Below, piece after piece: positions 33,748 to 42,144 of a stretch of 64,000 nucleotides of DNA; the first letter of the stretch is position 1; each line of letters opens with the position of its first letter. Source of the stretch: Virgibacillus ihumii. Lineage in GTDB: Bacteria > Bacillota > Bacilli > Bacillales > Amphibacillaceae. Position numbers and translations under genes: made by a program. The notes beneath the pieces were generated by a model, which saw only the letters and a program-made list of their open reading frames with translations, made no database searches and was not told where the DNA came from. The stretch spans positions 1-64,000 of the forward strand of contig NZ_CACVAN010000001.1 of NCBI RefSeq assembly GCF_902726655.1. Direction: 5' to 3'.

Positions 33748-34308
33748 ATGAAAGCATTATTCTTTTTGTATGATGGATATGTTGATTGGGAAATCAGCCC
33801 TTTATCGTACATGTTGAATATCTCAAACGTTGAGGTGAAAACTGCAGCTTTAAGTGATGAGGTTGTTCACGCAGGAAATTTCAGAGTGAAGGCAGATATG
33901 CTGGTCGAGGCATGTAATCCTGCTGACTACGATATTTTGGTGATGCCAGGTGGAGGGCCTGCTCCAGTTGTTGAGGAAGAACGCTTGTTAGACTTGATTC
34001 GTGCGTTTGAAAAACAAGGCAGATGGATCGCAGCAATTTGCGGCGCACCTACTTTTTTGGCAGCAGCCGGAGTCTTGCGTGACCGGAATTTTTCAACGTC
34101 TGTTGATGATGAGCAGGAATATGCAGATTATTTTAAAGGTACGAATTTAAGTGAAACAGATGTGACAGTATCCGAAAACTTAATTACAGCAGAAGGAAAT
34201 GCTTATATTGAGTTTGGAATTGAGGTAGGAAAAAAGCTTAATATTTTTGAAGACAGAGAAGATGAGCTGGAAACAGTATTGTTTTTTAAAAACCAGCTGA
34301 GAGGTTAA
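33748..34308 (+). CDS. DJ-1/PfpI family protein
   Basis: The 186-residue class I glutamine amidotransferase-like protein has the nucleophile elbow AAICGAPTFLAAAGVL with a reactive cysteine, an acidic residue in the EVVHAGNF region, and DILVMPGGGPAP. Family roles range from deglycation to chaperone or protease; none can be assigned. AAGGGAGATG precedes ATG 33748. It ends at a terminator. Confidence 0.85.
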   Translation: MKALFFLYDGYVDWEISPLSYMLNISNVEVKTAALSDEVVHAGNFRVKADMLVEACNPADYDILVMPGGGPAPVVEEERLLDLIRAFEKQGRWIAAICGAPTFLAAAGVLRDRNFSTSVDDEQEYADYFKGTNLSETDVTVSENLITAEGNAYIEFGIEVGKKLNIFEDREDELETVLFFKNQLRG

Positions 34309-34316
34309 ATATTAAG

Positions 34317-34345
34317 GGTCGACCAATATGTTGGTTGGCCTTTTA
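34317..34345 (+). terminator. Rho-independent terminator
   Basis: GGTCGACCAA (34317-34326) pairs with TTGGTTGGCC (34331-34340) with two G-T wobbles, then TTTT. Confidence 0.75.
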
Positions 34346-34372
34346 ATTCATTTTAAAGACTAGGAGGAATAC

Positions 34373-34846
34373 ATGGCTGAATATATGAAAGAGATTAGAA
34401 AATTTATAGGCAGCAGACCATTTATTCTGGCGGGATCAACAGTTATGGTAATGAATGATGATAAAGATATATTGCTGCAGCTTCGTTCTGATACGAACGA
34501 ATGGGGATTGCCTGGAGGGGCAATGGAAATTGGTGAAAGTCTTGAGCAGGCGGCTGAACGTGAACTATTTGAAGAAACAGGGTTACGAGCGGAGTCCTTC
34601 AAGTTTGTTGATATATTATCAGGGAAGGATTTTTATTTCAAATATCCGAATGGTGATGAGGTATATAACGTTATATCTGTTTATCTGGCTGAAAGTCCAA
34701 ACGGTGATTTATCGATAGACGATGGTGAAAGTTTGGAACTGAGATATTTCGCCTTGGATGAACTGCCGTACTCGCTTGATAAAAGAGCGAGGATAATCAT
34801 TGAAAAACATTTCTTTAACCAAAAAAATCAGGAGGAAGAATTGTGA
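34373..34846 (+). CDS. Nudix hydrolase
   Basis: The 157-residue protein has the complete Nudix box, starting GGAMEIGESLEQAAERELF and ending EETGL, around residues 48-70. It hydrolyses a nucleoside diphosphate linked to another group; the exact substrate is unknown. AGGAGGAATAC precedes ATG 34373. Its stop overlaps the next start by four bases, so the two genes are translationally coupled. Confidence 0.88.
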   Translation: MAEYMKEIRKFIGSRPFILAGSTVMVMNDDKDILLQLRSDTNEWGLPGGAMEIGESLEQAAERELFEETGLRAESFKFVDILSGKDFYFKYPNGDEVYNVISVYLAESPNGDLSIDDGESLELRYFALDELPYSLDKRARIIIEKHFFNQKNQEEEL

Positions 34847-35346
34847 TAATTAGAGAGATAAAAATTGCAGATGCGGAGTCTTTTTCCTGGGTGACTCAAC
34901 AAGTGGAGGCAAGTTCGGATTATATGTTGTGGGAATCGGGTGAAAGGGAACCTGATTCTGAACAGCAACTGAAAATGATAGAGAAATTTCAACAGCAAAG
35001 GAATTCTACAATCCTTGTCGCTGAACATGACAGCAGATTAGCAGGTTACCTGATAGCTATCGGTGGAAATGCCAACAGAAATAGACATTCCGTTCACATT
35101 GTTGCCGGAATTCTTCAGGAATACAGAGGAAAGGGAATCGGCAGCAAGCTATTTCAGGGACTTGAAAAATGGGCATTTCAACAAGGCACACATCGCTTAG
35201 AGTTAACCGTTGCAACCCGAAACAATGCTGGTTTGTCTTTGTATCAAAAAATGGGGTTTGAAATCGAAGGAACGAAAAGAAATTCATTGTTCATTAATGG
35301 TGAGTTTGTTGATGAATATTATATGGGAAAGCTTCTGAACACATGA
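34843..35346 (+). CDS. GNAT acetyltransferase
   Basis: The 167-residue enzyme starts at GTG 34843 inside the Nudix stop (GTGA) behind AGGAGGAAG. It has the acetyl-CoA loop EYRGKGIGSKLFQGLEKWAF near residues 87-106 and NNAGLSLYQKMGFEIEG. It resembles the phosphinothricin/ribosomal-protein acetyltransferase-like group. Coupling with the Nudix hydrolase suggests use of a related nucleotide or coenzyme intermediate, but this is inference. Confidence 0.85.
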   Translation: MIIREIKIADAESFSWVTQQVEASSDYMLWESGEREPDSEQQLKMIEKFQQQRNSTILVAEHDSRLAGYLIAIGGNANRNRHSVHIVAGILQEYRGKGIGSKLFQGLEKWAFQQGTHRLELTVATRNNAGLSLYQKMGFEIEGTKRNSLFINGEFVDEYYMGKLLNT

Positions 35347-35392
35347 TAGATCCTGCCAGAACCAATAAATACGTTGTTAGGCAGGATCTATT
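35347..35392 (+). terminator. Hairpin terminator
   Basis: TAGATCCTGCC (35347-35357) pairs with GGCAGGATCTA (35380-35390) over a 22-nt loop. It begins at the stop codon region; the T run is weak. Confidence 0.65.
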
Positions 35393-35471
35393 GAATTAAG
35401 AAAACCATGCGGTGCTAAGATTATCCTGACTCACAAGTGAATGAAATATAAGTAGTAATGAGGTGTTGCCA

Positions 35472-36008
35472 TTGCAATATTTTATAGGGGTTGTACCACC
35501 AGATGAATACTTGTCGCGGATTAAGCAGTTTCGTCAAAGGTGGCGGAACAATTCGATAGATGAGGTTGTCGAACCACATATCACATTAAAAGCACAAGGT
35601 GGATTAACCGAAGATACAAGATGGTTCGAACCTGTGAAATTGGTCTGTAAAAACTTCAGGCCATTTCAGCTATCATTGAATGAACCAAGGTTTTTCGCTG
35701 AGGGGATTCTTTATTTAAGTGCTAAATCAGAAGCGCTATATAAATTGCATCGGCAACTAGTTGAAGAAATTTCTCCACCGGGTGACGACATAAAAAAGTA
35801 TTTTGAACTGGATGATTTTGTGCCTCATCTGACTCTGGGAAAAACGAATTATGGTTTAACGAGGCAAGATCTACAGGTTATGGCTGCATCTGCAATAGAA
35901 GAGCTTAATCCGTTTCCAACTTTCGATGTCAATTTTGTGAGGGTTTATCAGGAAGTAGATAATCAATATAGAAAGCTAGAGGATATTCGATTAGGAGAGA
36001 GTAAATAA
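35472..36008 (+). CDS. 2H phosphoesterase family protein (2'-5' RNA ligase-like, YjcG type)
   Basis: The 178-residue protein has the two H-x-T/S motifs of the 2H superfamily: HITLKAQG near residue 40 and HLTLGKTN near residue 118. These act on 2',3'- or cyclic phosphate ends of RNA or nucleotides. GAGGTG (35460-35465) sits six bases before TTG 35472, which I prefer over the GTG 35463 inside it. Confidence 0.8.
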   Translation: MQYFIGVVPPDEYLSRIKQFRQRWRNNSIDEVVEPHITLKAQGGLTEDTRWFEPVKLVCKNFRPFQLSLNEPRFFAEGILYLSAKSEALYKLHRQLVEEISPPGDDIKKYFELDDFVPHLTLGKTNYGLTRQDLQVMAASAIEELNPFPTFDVNFVRVYQEVDNQYRKLEDIRLGESK

Positions 36009-36028
36009 GCTATGGTTTGAAGTTTATA

Positions 36029-36124
36029 ATGGAGGATAATCAAATATGCTGTTTCTGTGATATTTACATCGAAGGTCGAAAATTATGTAATATGTGCAGC
36101 GTAGAATTATTGATAGATCACTAA
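36029..36124 (+). CDS. Possible cysteine-rich miniprotein, 31 aa
   Basis: A frame from ATG 36029 encodes CCFCD and CNMCS with four to five cysteines in a zinc-ribbon-like spacing. There is no good ribosome binding site, and it could be a remnant. Confidence 0.25.
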   Translation: MEDNQICCFCDIYIEGRKLCNMCSVELLIDH

Positions 36125-36175
36125 CGGTATATGACATGATAAGCATACTAAGAAAAAAGGAGAGGTTTTACATGT

Positions 36176-37015
36176 GTGGGATTTGATATGAGATATCGAA
36201 AAAGAGATGCTGATCTTCCGGTGCATCGTCAGTTGTTAAGGCAATCAATTGAACAGGATCTGTTGAATGATGAAAATGTATTATCGGTTTTTTATGGAGG
36301 TTCAATCGGAAATCAAAATACGGATTTATATTCCGATATTGATCTACGTATTGTCGTTAATGATAAAGTGTTTGAAAACTATAGGCAACGCAAAAAACAG
36401 CGGGCCGAAAAATGGGGGAGGGTGTTATTCTTTGAAGATAATCCTGAAGCAAGGCATACGGTTGCCCATTATGAAACTTTCGTGAAGGTAGATGTTTTTT
36501 ACTATAAGGCGGAAGAAATTCACTCCTCTGTTTGGCTGAAAAACATCAAAATTGTGCAGGATATTCATGGATTCATGGAAAATGTGTCAAAAAAATCTAT
36601 GAAGCTATCTTATGTACCAACTCTTCAGGAAGTGGAAAATTGGCGAAATAAATTTTTCGCTTATGCTCATGAAACATACAGACGTGCAATGCGAAGTGAA
36701 TTCTACTATGCGCTCCGCTGTTTGGATAACTTGCGCTTTTGTGTGGTAACTGCCTGGTATATGGAAAACGGGATACAGCCCAATTCTCTTGGCGATTGGG
36801 GAAAGGTTGAAGGTGAAAGAAGTAAACTGAAAGATTGGCAATTATCTCTTTTAGCCCAATGGGACAGCAACAGAGATTCAATCGAAATAATGAAGACGAT
36901 AAAACAAATCATTCCTCAATTTAAAAAGGTTCATCATCGTTTATGTAAACGTGTTGGGGCCACAGAAGATTCTGAATGGGTGGATGAGATTTTAGAGCTG
37001 TGTAATTTTTGTTAG
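36176..37015 (+). CDS. Nucleotidyltransferase (aminoglycoside adenylyltransferase-like)
   Basis: The product of about 279 residues has a polymerase-beta-type catalytic loop GGSIGNQNTDLYSDIDL, with metal-binding Asp54 and Asp56, then a helical C-terminal region with aromatic residues. This resembles AadK/ANT(6)-like and related uncharacterised transferases. The start is uncertain: GTG 36176 is 12 nt after AAGGAGAGG, and ATG 36171 is out of frame and stops at once. An antibiotic resistance role is not established. Confidence 0.7.
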   Translation: MGFDMRYRKRDADLPVHRQLLRQSIEQDLLNDENVLSVFYGGSIGNQNTDLYSDIDLRIVVNDKVFENYRQRKKQRAEKWGRVLFFEDNPEARHTVAHYETFVKVDVFYYKAEEIHSSVWLKNIKIVQDIHGFMENVSKKSMKLSYVPTLQEVENWRNKFFAYAHETYRRAMRSEFYYALRCLDNLRFCVVTAWYMENGIQPNSLGDWGKVEGERSKLKDWQLSLLAQWDSNRDSIEIMKTIKQIIPQFKKVHHRLCKRVGATEDSEWVDEILELCNFC

Positions 37016-37041
37016 GGCACTTTAAAGGGGGGGGGATCCAA

Positions 37042-38238
37042 ATGAATACCGTCACACCAACGAAACGTTCCGAACGGCTTACATGGATTGATGCTGCACG
37101 CGGGTTTGCGATATTTGGGATCTTTATTGTGAATATCGGAGCTTTCTCTGCCCCGTATTTTCTGTATGGCGGGGCGGAGGAAGCTTGGACGGCACCGGTT
37201 GATCAGTTTATACAAGCTTTTAAAGATGTATTTTTCCAGGCAAGTTTTTATACGTTATTTTCCATCTTGTTTGGGTTTGGATTTCAGATTGTGAAGGAGC
37301 GGGTGATTGATAAAGGAATAAATGTAAAGTTGTTTCTGTTCCGTAGATTGCTAATTCTAATTGGCTTTGGGATGATTCATGCATTTCTCATATGGAGCGG
37401 TGATATTTTGCTCTCATATGGGATTGTTGGTTTATTCCTCATCGCGTTCATTCATCGGAAAAATATAACGCTTATAATATGGTCTCTTATTTTACTTGGA
37501 AGCAGTGCGGCCTATTTTACAATGTATTTATTCAATTTCCGGGAATATCTTGGGTATGCCAATTTCCAGGAAATACGTCAGGCGATGGAAAGTTACACAA
37601 GCAATGATTTATTGGTTATTCTATCGCAGAATCTGCATGATTGGTTATACTCAAACGGGGTGTTCACCTATATTCTTTTGTTAACAACCTTACTTCCGAT
37701 GTTTTTAATCGGGATGTTTATTGCCCGGAAACGCTGGTTACATAATCCCGAATTGAATAGGCGTGTGCTTTGGATTTGCTGGGGTGTGAGTCTTTTGTTT
37801 TTCGCTGCGTTGAAATGGGGACCGTATCTGTACGGTAACCCGGAATGGTTTTATTTTATTCAGGATAATGTTGGTGGAACTGCTTCGGCTTTATTTTACC
37901 TTTTCTCAATTACACTGATGTACCAGAGCGGAATTGGTGCAAAGCTTCTGAAGCCATTTTCGCATGTTGGGCGTTTGTCGCTGACTAATTATATTTTGCA
38001 ATCCGTAATTCAATTTATTTTGTTTTATGGTGTGGGCTTCGGGTTGTACGGGTCAATTACGCCAAGTGTTAGTATAGGGGTTGTTGTTATTGTATTCAGT
38101 TTGCAGGTAATATTCAGCAAATGGTGGATGGCCAAATACCGATTCGGACCGCTGGAATGGGCGTGGCGCAGTCTTACCTATTTAGAAAAGCAGCCAATGA
38201 GAGGGAGAACAGCAGAACGTAATGAAGTACACCATTGA
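37042..38238 (+). CDS. DUF418 family membrane protein
   Basis: The 398-residue protein has about ten helices. It starts RLTWIDAARGFAIFGIFIVN, as in the acyltransferase-3-like N-terminus of this family, and has the DUF418 C-terminal block LSLTNYILQSVIQFILFYGVG with FGPLEWAWRSLTY. B. subtilis relatives are YxaH and YrkO. The function is unknown. ATG 37042 lies behind a run of nine G (37027-37035) that forms the ribosome binding site. Confidence 0.87.
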   Translation: MNTVTPTKRSERLTWIDAARGFAIFGIFIVNIGAFSAPYFLYGGAEEAWTAPVDQFIQAFKDVFFQASFYTLFSILFGFGFQIVKERVIDKGINVKLFLFRRLLILIGFGMIHAFLIWSGDILLSYGIVGLFLIAFIHRKNITLIIWSLILLGSSAAYFTMYLFNFREYLGYANFQEIRQAMESYTSNDLLVILSQNLHDWLYSNGVFTYILLLTTLLPMFLIGMFIARKRWLHNPELNRRVLWICWGVSLLFFAALKWGPYLYGNPEWFYFIQDNVGGTASALFYLFSITLMYQSGIGAKLLKPFSHVGRLSLTNYILQSVIQFILFYGVGFGLYGSITPSVSIGVVVIVFSLQVIFSKWWMAKYRFGPLEWAWRSLTYLEKQPMRGRTAERNEVHH

Positions 38239-38398
38239 TCACAGTTGCCTGCAAGCTATTTTAATTCAATGGGAATTTAAATTTGGTACTTTGATATATT
38301 CCAATATCGTTCATACAATTTTCAAATGAAAATCCATATGGTACATGATATGATAAGTTTATCATGGAAATGGACTTTCCAAAGGAGGAATACTTAAT

Positions 38399-38770
38399 AT
38401 GGGACCAAGCACACACTTGCACGTTACGGCGTGGGCGCTTGCTTTTATTCTGTTTATTGTAGTAGTGATTCTGAATAAATCAGGCAAGGAAAAAGGTGCT
38501 AAAATCGTACAAATGATACTTAGACTGGATTACTTACTGATTCTTTATTCCGGTGGTACATTGCTTGCGGGCTATTTTGGAGCTCCACAAATGGGTGAAG
38601 CGATTTTTAAAGGATTGGCAGGTATTTGGGCCATCTTTGCTATGGAAATGATCAGCATGAAATCAGGCAGGGAAGAGCCGACAAAAAGCTGGTGGATTCA
38701 GCTTGTCATTGCCTTAATACTGACCATGTTGCTTGGCTTTGGCCGTCTCGGACTTGGATTCTTGCCATAA
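38399..38770 (+). CDS. yisL: YisL family (DUF1516) membrane protein
   Basis: The 123-residue, four-helix protein begins MGPSTHLHVTAWALAFILF and contains LRLDYLLILYSGGTLLAGY and SWWIQLVIALILTMLLGFGR, as in YisL. The function is unknown. AAAGGAGGAATAC precedes ATG 38399. It ends at a bidirectional terminator shared with the siderophore-binding gene. Confidence 0.88.
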   Translation: MGPSTHLHVTAWALAFILFIVVVILNKSGKEKGAKIVQMILRLDYLLILYSGGTLLAGYFGAPQMGEAIFKGLAGIWAIFAMEMISMKSGREEPTKSWWIQLVIALILTMLLGFGRLGLGFLP

Positions 38771-38807
38771 ACAGCCCTTGTCATAACTATAATCGTATAT
38801 AAACGCA

Positions 38808-38849
38808 AAAAAGTGGCAGTAACTTTTTATTAAAAGTCTGCCACTTTTT
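38808..38849. terminator. Bidirectional terminator
   Basis: AAAAAGTGGCAG (38808-38819) pairs with CTGCCACTTTTT (38838-38849). It has T runs on both strands between convergent genes. Confidence 0.85.
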
Positions 38850-38881
38850 AAATGTTTGTTCCGATTATAGGTAAAAGAAGA

Positions 38882-39844
38882 TTATTCAGCCAAACTCTCC
38901 ACGATGGCGTCGATTGTTTTTTTGGATGCAATCAGGCCTTCATTTGTCCAGTGGCTTGGATCATTCATGACATAGACATTGCCGGATTGTGCTGCCGGAA
39001 TACTTTGCCATACACTGCTGTTTTTCAGTGTTTTGATTCCTTCTTCACCTTTCATGCCGAGAAGGAAGACGTGATCGGCCTTCAATTCGGAAAGCTTCTC
39101 AATGGAAATTGCGTTCCATGCGTCATTCGGTGCGTTACCAAGGCTCTCGACTACTTCCGGTACGTTTAGACCTAATTCTGAATAAACAACATCCGCAATA
39201 TGCCGGTCTTTTTCAAATAGATAAAATTTATTGCCCATCGTCCAGACCATTGCGACAGTTTCATCGCCGATTGCCTTATTCAGTTTTTCTTTTGCATTGG
39301 CAACTTTTTGATCATATTGTTTTAACACTTTATCCGCTTTATCTTCTTTATCAAGCATTTTACCGAATAATTCGATTTGCTTGCGCCAGTTGCTTGCTGC
39401 TTCATCGGTCAGCACATAGGTAGGCGCGATTTTTTGATAATCTTCATATGATCCCTCATAGCTGTCCAGCGTGTTCGATAAAATAATCAGGTCTGGGTTG
39501 TATTTCATGACCTGTTCAAGTGGTAGATTCCATTCGATTTTTGGTACGTCTTTCAACTGATCTTCCAAATAATTTTGCACACTGTTTCCGATGGCCCATT
39601 TTGCGACAGGTGTTACGCCCAGCGCAAGCAGTGCATCTTCATGGTATGGGGCGATAATGCGCTCCGCTCCTTTAGGGATAGTAACTTCGCCTTTTTTACT
39701 GTCCAATGTTATTTCAGAGTTGTTACTGCCACTGTCTTCGGAGGAGGAAGATCCATTACTATCACTGCCGCATGCTGAAATAATCAATGCAAGACCTAGA
39801 ATAATACAGAATTTCACTAAATAGGATTTATTTCGTTTAAGCAT
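38882..39844 (-). CDS. yfiY: Siderophore ABC transporter substrate-binding lipoprotein (YfiY-like)
   Basis: The 320-residue product has a lipoprotein signal with lipobox ISAC and a serine-rich linker. The FecB domain has ERIIAPYHEDALLALGVTPV, YNPDLIILS and the late NVYVMNDPSHWTNEG. AAAAGGAGAC precedes ATG 39844; the upstream in-frame ATG was rejected. It is divergent from two FecCD permease genes, as in B. subtilis yfiY / yfiZ-yfhA, where the system imports schizokinen/arthrobactin. A Fur box covers its promoter. Confidence 0.87.
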   Translation of the reverse strand: MLKRNKSYLVKFCIILGLALIISACGSDSNGSSSSEDSGSNNSEITLDSKKGEVTIPKGAERIIAPYHEDALLALGVTPVAKWAIGNSVQNYLEDQLKDVPKIEWNLPLEQVMKYNPDLIILSNTLDSYEGSYEDYQKIAPTYVLTDEAASNWRKQIELFGKMLDKEDKADKVLKQYDQKVANAKEKLNKAIGDETVAMVWTMGNKFYLFEKDRHIADVVYSELGLNVPEVVESLGNAPNDAWNAISIEKLSELKADHVFLLGMKGEEGIKTLKNSSVWQSIPAAQSGNVYVMNDPSHWTNEGLIASKKTIDAIVESLAE

Positions 39845-39882
39845 ATGTATGTCTCCTTTTATGATATAATAATACACCTAAT

Positions 39883-39915
39883 GGTAATGATAATCATTTT
39901 CATTTGTTCTGTCAA
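39883..39915 (-). promoter_or_regulatory. Fur box over the yfiY promoter
   Basis: On the minus strand, TTGACA (39915-39910), a 17-bp spacer and TATCAT (39892-39887) form the promoter. GGTAATGATAATCATTTTC (39883-39901) is a Fur box covering the -10. Confidence 0.8.
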
Positions 39916-39932
39916 TTTCTTTTTCACTGGCA

Positions 39933-39961
39933 TTGCAACAATCCTATGAACAAATTATACT
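39933..39961 (+). promoter_or_regulatory. Promoter of the permease operon
   Basis: TTGCAA (39933-39938), 17 bp, TATACT (39956-39961). The Fur box lies just upstream and could repress both directions. Confidence 0.6.
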
Positions 39962-40007
39962 TTAACATTAGGGGCATTTTGACGATTTCGATTAACGGGA
40001 GTACATT

Positions 40008-41027
40008 ATGTTATCTTTTATACAGCATTCATCACTATTAAAAATAATTATTCAATTTGCCGGGATCATTGCGCTGGTTTTTTCTGCCGTTCTTTCTATT
40101 GTATATGGGGTGGCCGATATTAAACTGGAAACGGTATGGCAGGCGGTCATTGAATTTAATCCGGAGAACACTTCTCATCAGATCATCCGGGAACTTCGTC
40201 TGCCGAGAGCGGCAGGAGCGGCGTTGGTTGGCGCGTTTTTGGCAGTGTCCGGGGCGATCATGCAGGGCATGACCCGGAATCCATTGGCCTCACCATCGAT
40301 TATGGGGGTAACGGATGGTGCGGCTTTTGCACTTGTGATTACCCTGGCATTTTTACCTGGGATCTCAACGGTTGGCATGACGATTGCATCGCTAGCTGGG
40401 GCAGGTGTTGCTGTTGGACTTGTATTTATGGTTGGATCACTGTCCACAAGCGGTCTTACACCGGTGAAATTGGCACTTGCTGGTGTTGCAATTGGCACAC
40501 TGTTAAGCTCTGTATCGTCCATTATTGCGCTTCATTTCAAACTGGAAAAGCAGCTTGGATTTTGGCTCGCGGGTGGACTGGCAGGCACGAGTTGGACATC
40601 CATACATATTTTATTCATCGCGGGTGGAATTGGTCTGGTTATCGCTTTTGCCATAGCAAGATCAATTACAGTACTGAATCTTGGTGAGGATGTCGCGGCG
40701 GGACTGGGACAGAGAAATATTGTTATAAAATTAATGGGCATTTTGACGGTCTTGATTTTGACCGGTTCCGCCGTATCTGTTGCAGGTGCCATTGGCTTTC
40801 TGGGACTTATCATACCCCATATGACCCGTTTTATCATGGGGACGGACTACCGATGGATCATTCCTGCATCGGCAATTTTCGGTGCACTTCTACTTGTTCT
40901 GTCCGACATTGGTTCCCGCCTGATAAATGCACCATTTGAAACGCCCGTTGGCGCGATTACGTCACTAATCGGGGTGCCGTTCTTTCTCTATCTCGCCCGC
41001 GGGAGCAGCGGGGGTGGTAAATCATGA
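40008..41027 (+). CDS. yfiZ: Iron-siderophore ABC permease, FecCD family (YfiZ-like)
   Basis: The 339-residue protein has about ten helices. FecCD features include LRLPRAAGAALVGAFLAVSG near residue 64, MTRNPLASPSIMGVTDG, LNLGEDVAAGLGQR and GAIGFLGLIIPHMTRF. It forms half of the membrane channel. ACGGGAG precedes ATG 40008. Its stop overlaps the next start by four bases (ATGA), so the two permease halves are co-translated. Confidence 0.92.
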   Translation: MLSFIQHSSLLKIIIQFAGIIALVFSAVLSIVYGVADIKLETVWQAVIEFNPENTSHQIIRELRLPRAAGAALVGAFLAVSGAIMQGMTRNPLASPSIMGVTDGAAFALVITLAFLPGISTVGMTIASLAGAGVAVGLVFMVGSLSTSGLTPVKLALAGVAIGTLLSSVSSIIALHFKLEKQLGFWLAGGLAGTSWTSIHILFIAGGIGLVIAFAIARSITVLNLGEDVAAGLGQRNIVIKLMGILTVLILTGSAVSVAGAIGFLGLIIPHMTRFIMGTDYRWIIPASAIFGALLLVLSDIGSRLINAPFETPVGAITSLIGVPFFLYLARGSSGGGKS

Positions 41028-42028
41028 ATAGAAAAACCACAAAATTTACGGGAGTTATAGCACTCTTGTTCATTCTGATTATAGTCATGTTTTTTGTCAC
41101 GCTTAGTACCGGTGTTGTCAAAGTTCCGCCGATGGATGTGGTGAAAACGTTGTTCGGCCAGGGAACGGATAAATACGAACTGGTATTGTTCGACTTTCGG
41201 CTGCCGGAAATTGTCCTGGCTTTGTTAATCGGGACGGGACTTGCGGTTTCCGGAACGATTTTACAGGGTGTCACACAGAACGATTTGGCTGATCCGGGGA
41301 TACTTGGGATTAATACGGGTGCAGGACTTGCAGTCGTCTTGTTTATCTTTTTTCTGCAGGATTCGATTAATGCGACATTATCCGTCTTTATGATGCCACT
41401 GTTCGCATTACTTGGTGCGTTATTTGCAGCATTGTTAATTTATCTGCTTGCCTGGAAAAACGGTGTCAATCCGATTCGTTTGATTTTGGTCGGGATTGGT
41501 GTCAATGCGGGTTTTAGCGCAGCATTGATTATTTTTCAGCTGAAAATGAACCCGCAGGACTTTCGGCAGGCGACGGTATGGCTTTCTGGTGACATCTGGA
41601 ATGCGGACTGGACGTTTGTGATGGCACTGCTGCCATGGATTTTGCTGCTTGTTCCCCTCGCACTGCAAAAGGCAAATATTCTTAACATATTAACCCTAGG
41701 TGATGATGTAGCAGCCGGTCTGGGATCCAAAGTGGAAAAAGAACGCCGCACATTGCTGCTGATTGCGGTTGCGTTAGCCGGTGCCAGTGTCGCTGCGGGC
41801 GGGGCAATTGCTTTTTTGGGGCTTGTGGTGCCGCATATCGCTCGTAAAATAATCGGCCCGCTCCATCAGTACATTATCCCGATTGCTGCCTTGATTGGCG
41901 CACTGCTCCTGATGGTCTCTGATTTAATTGGACAAAATCTGCTCGATCCGACTCAGATTCCGGTGGGGATTATAGTTGCAATTTTAAGCACACCATACTT
42001 TGTATATTTACTCGTTAAAACAAACTAG
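41024..42028 (+). CDS. yfhA: Iron-siderophore ABC permease, FecCD family (YfhA-like)
   Basis: The 334-residue partner permease has DFRLPEIVLALLIGTGLAVS, TQNDLADPGILGINTG, LTLGDDVAAGLGSK and AIAFLGLVVPHIARK. Together with the preceding gene and the divergent lipoprotein it makes a complete importer except for the ATPase. In B. subtilis this system uses a separately encoded ATPase, so its absence here is expected. Confidence 0.92.
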   Translation: MNRKTTKFTGVIALLFILIIVMFFVTLSTGVVKVPPMDVVKTLFGQGTDKYELVLFDFRLPEIVLALLIGTGLAVSGTILQGVTQNDLADPGILGINTGAGLAVVLFIFFLQDSINATLSVFMMPLFALLGALFAALLIYLLAWKNGVNPIRLILVGIGVNAGFSAALIIFQLKMNPQDFRQATVWLSGDIWNADWTFVMALLPWILLLVPLALQKANILNILTLGDDVAAGLGSKVEKERRTLLLIAVALAGASVAAGGAIAFLGLVVPHIARKIIGPLHQYIIPIAALIGALLLMVSDLIGQNLLDPTQIPVGIIVAILSTPYFVYLLVKTN

Positions 42029-42144
42029 CAGTCTCAATCGTAGTTATGAATGTTTTTTAACAATCTGGTGGAATTCATTGACGAAAGATGTCAAAACGCA
42101 ATAATGAATGGAGAAGCAAATTAATTTAATGAAGGAGTACATAT

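Noticed and set aside
38852..39169. Plus-strand frame over the siderophore-binding gene
   Set aside because: Shadow of yfiY in the opposite strand; no start signal.
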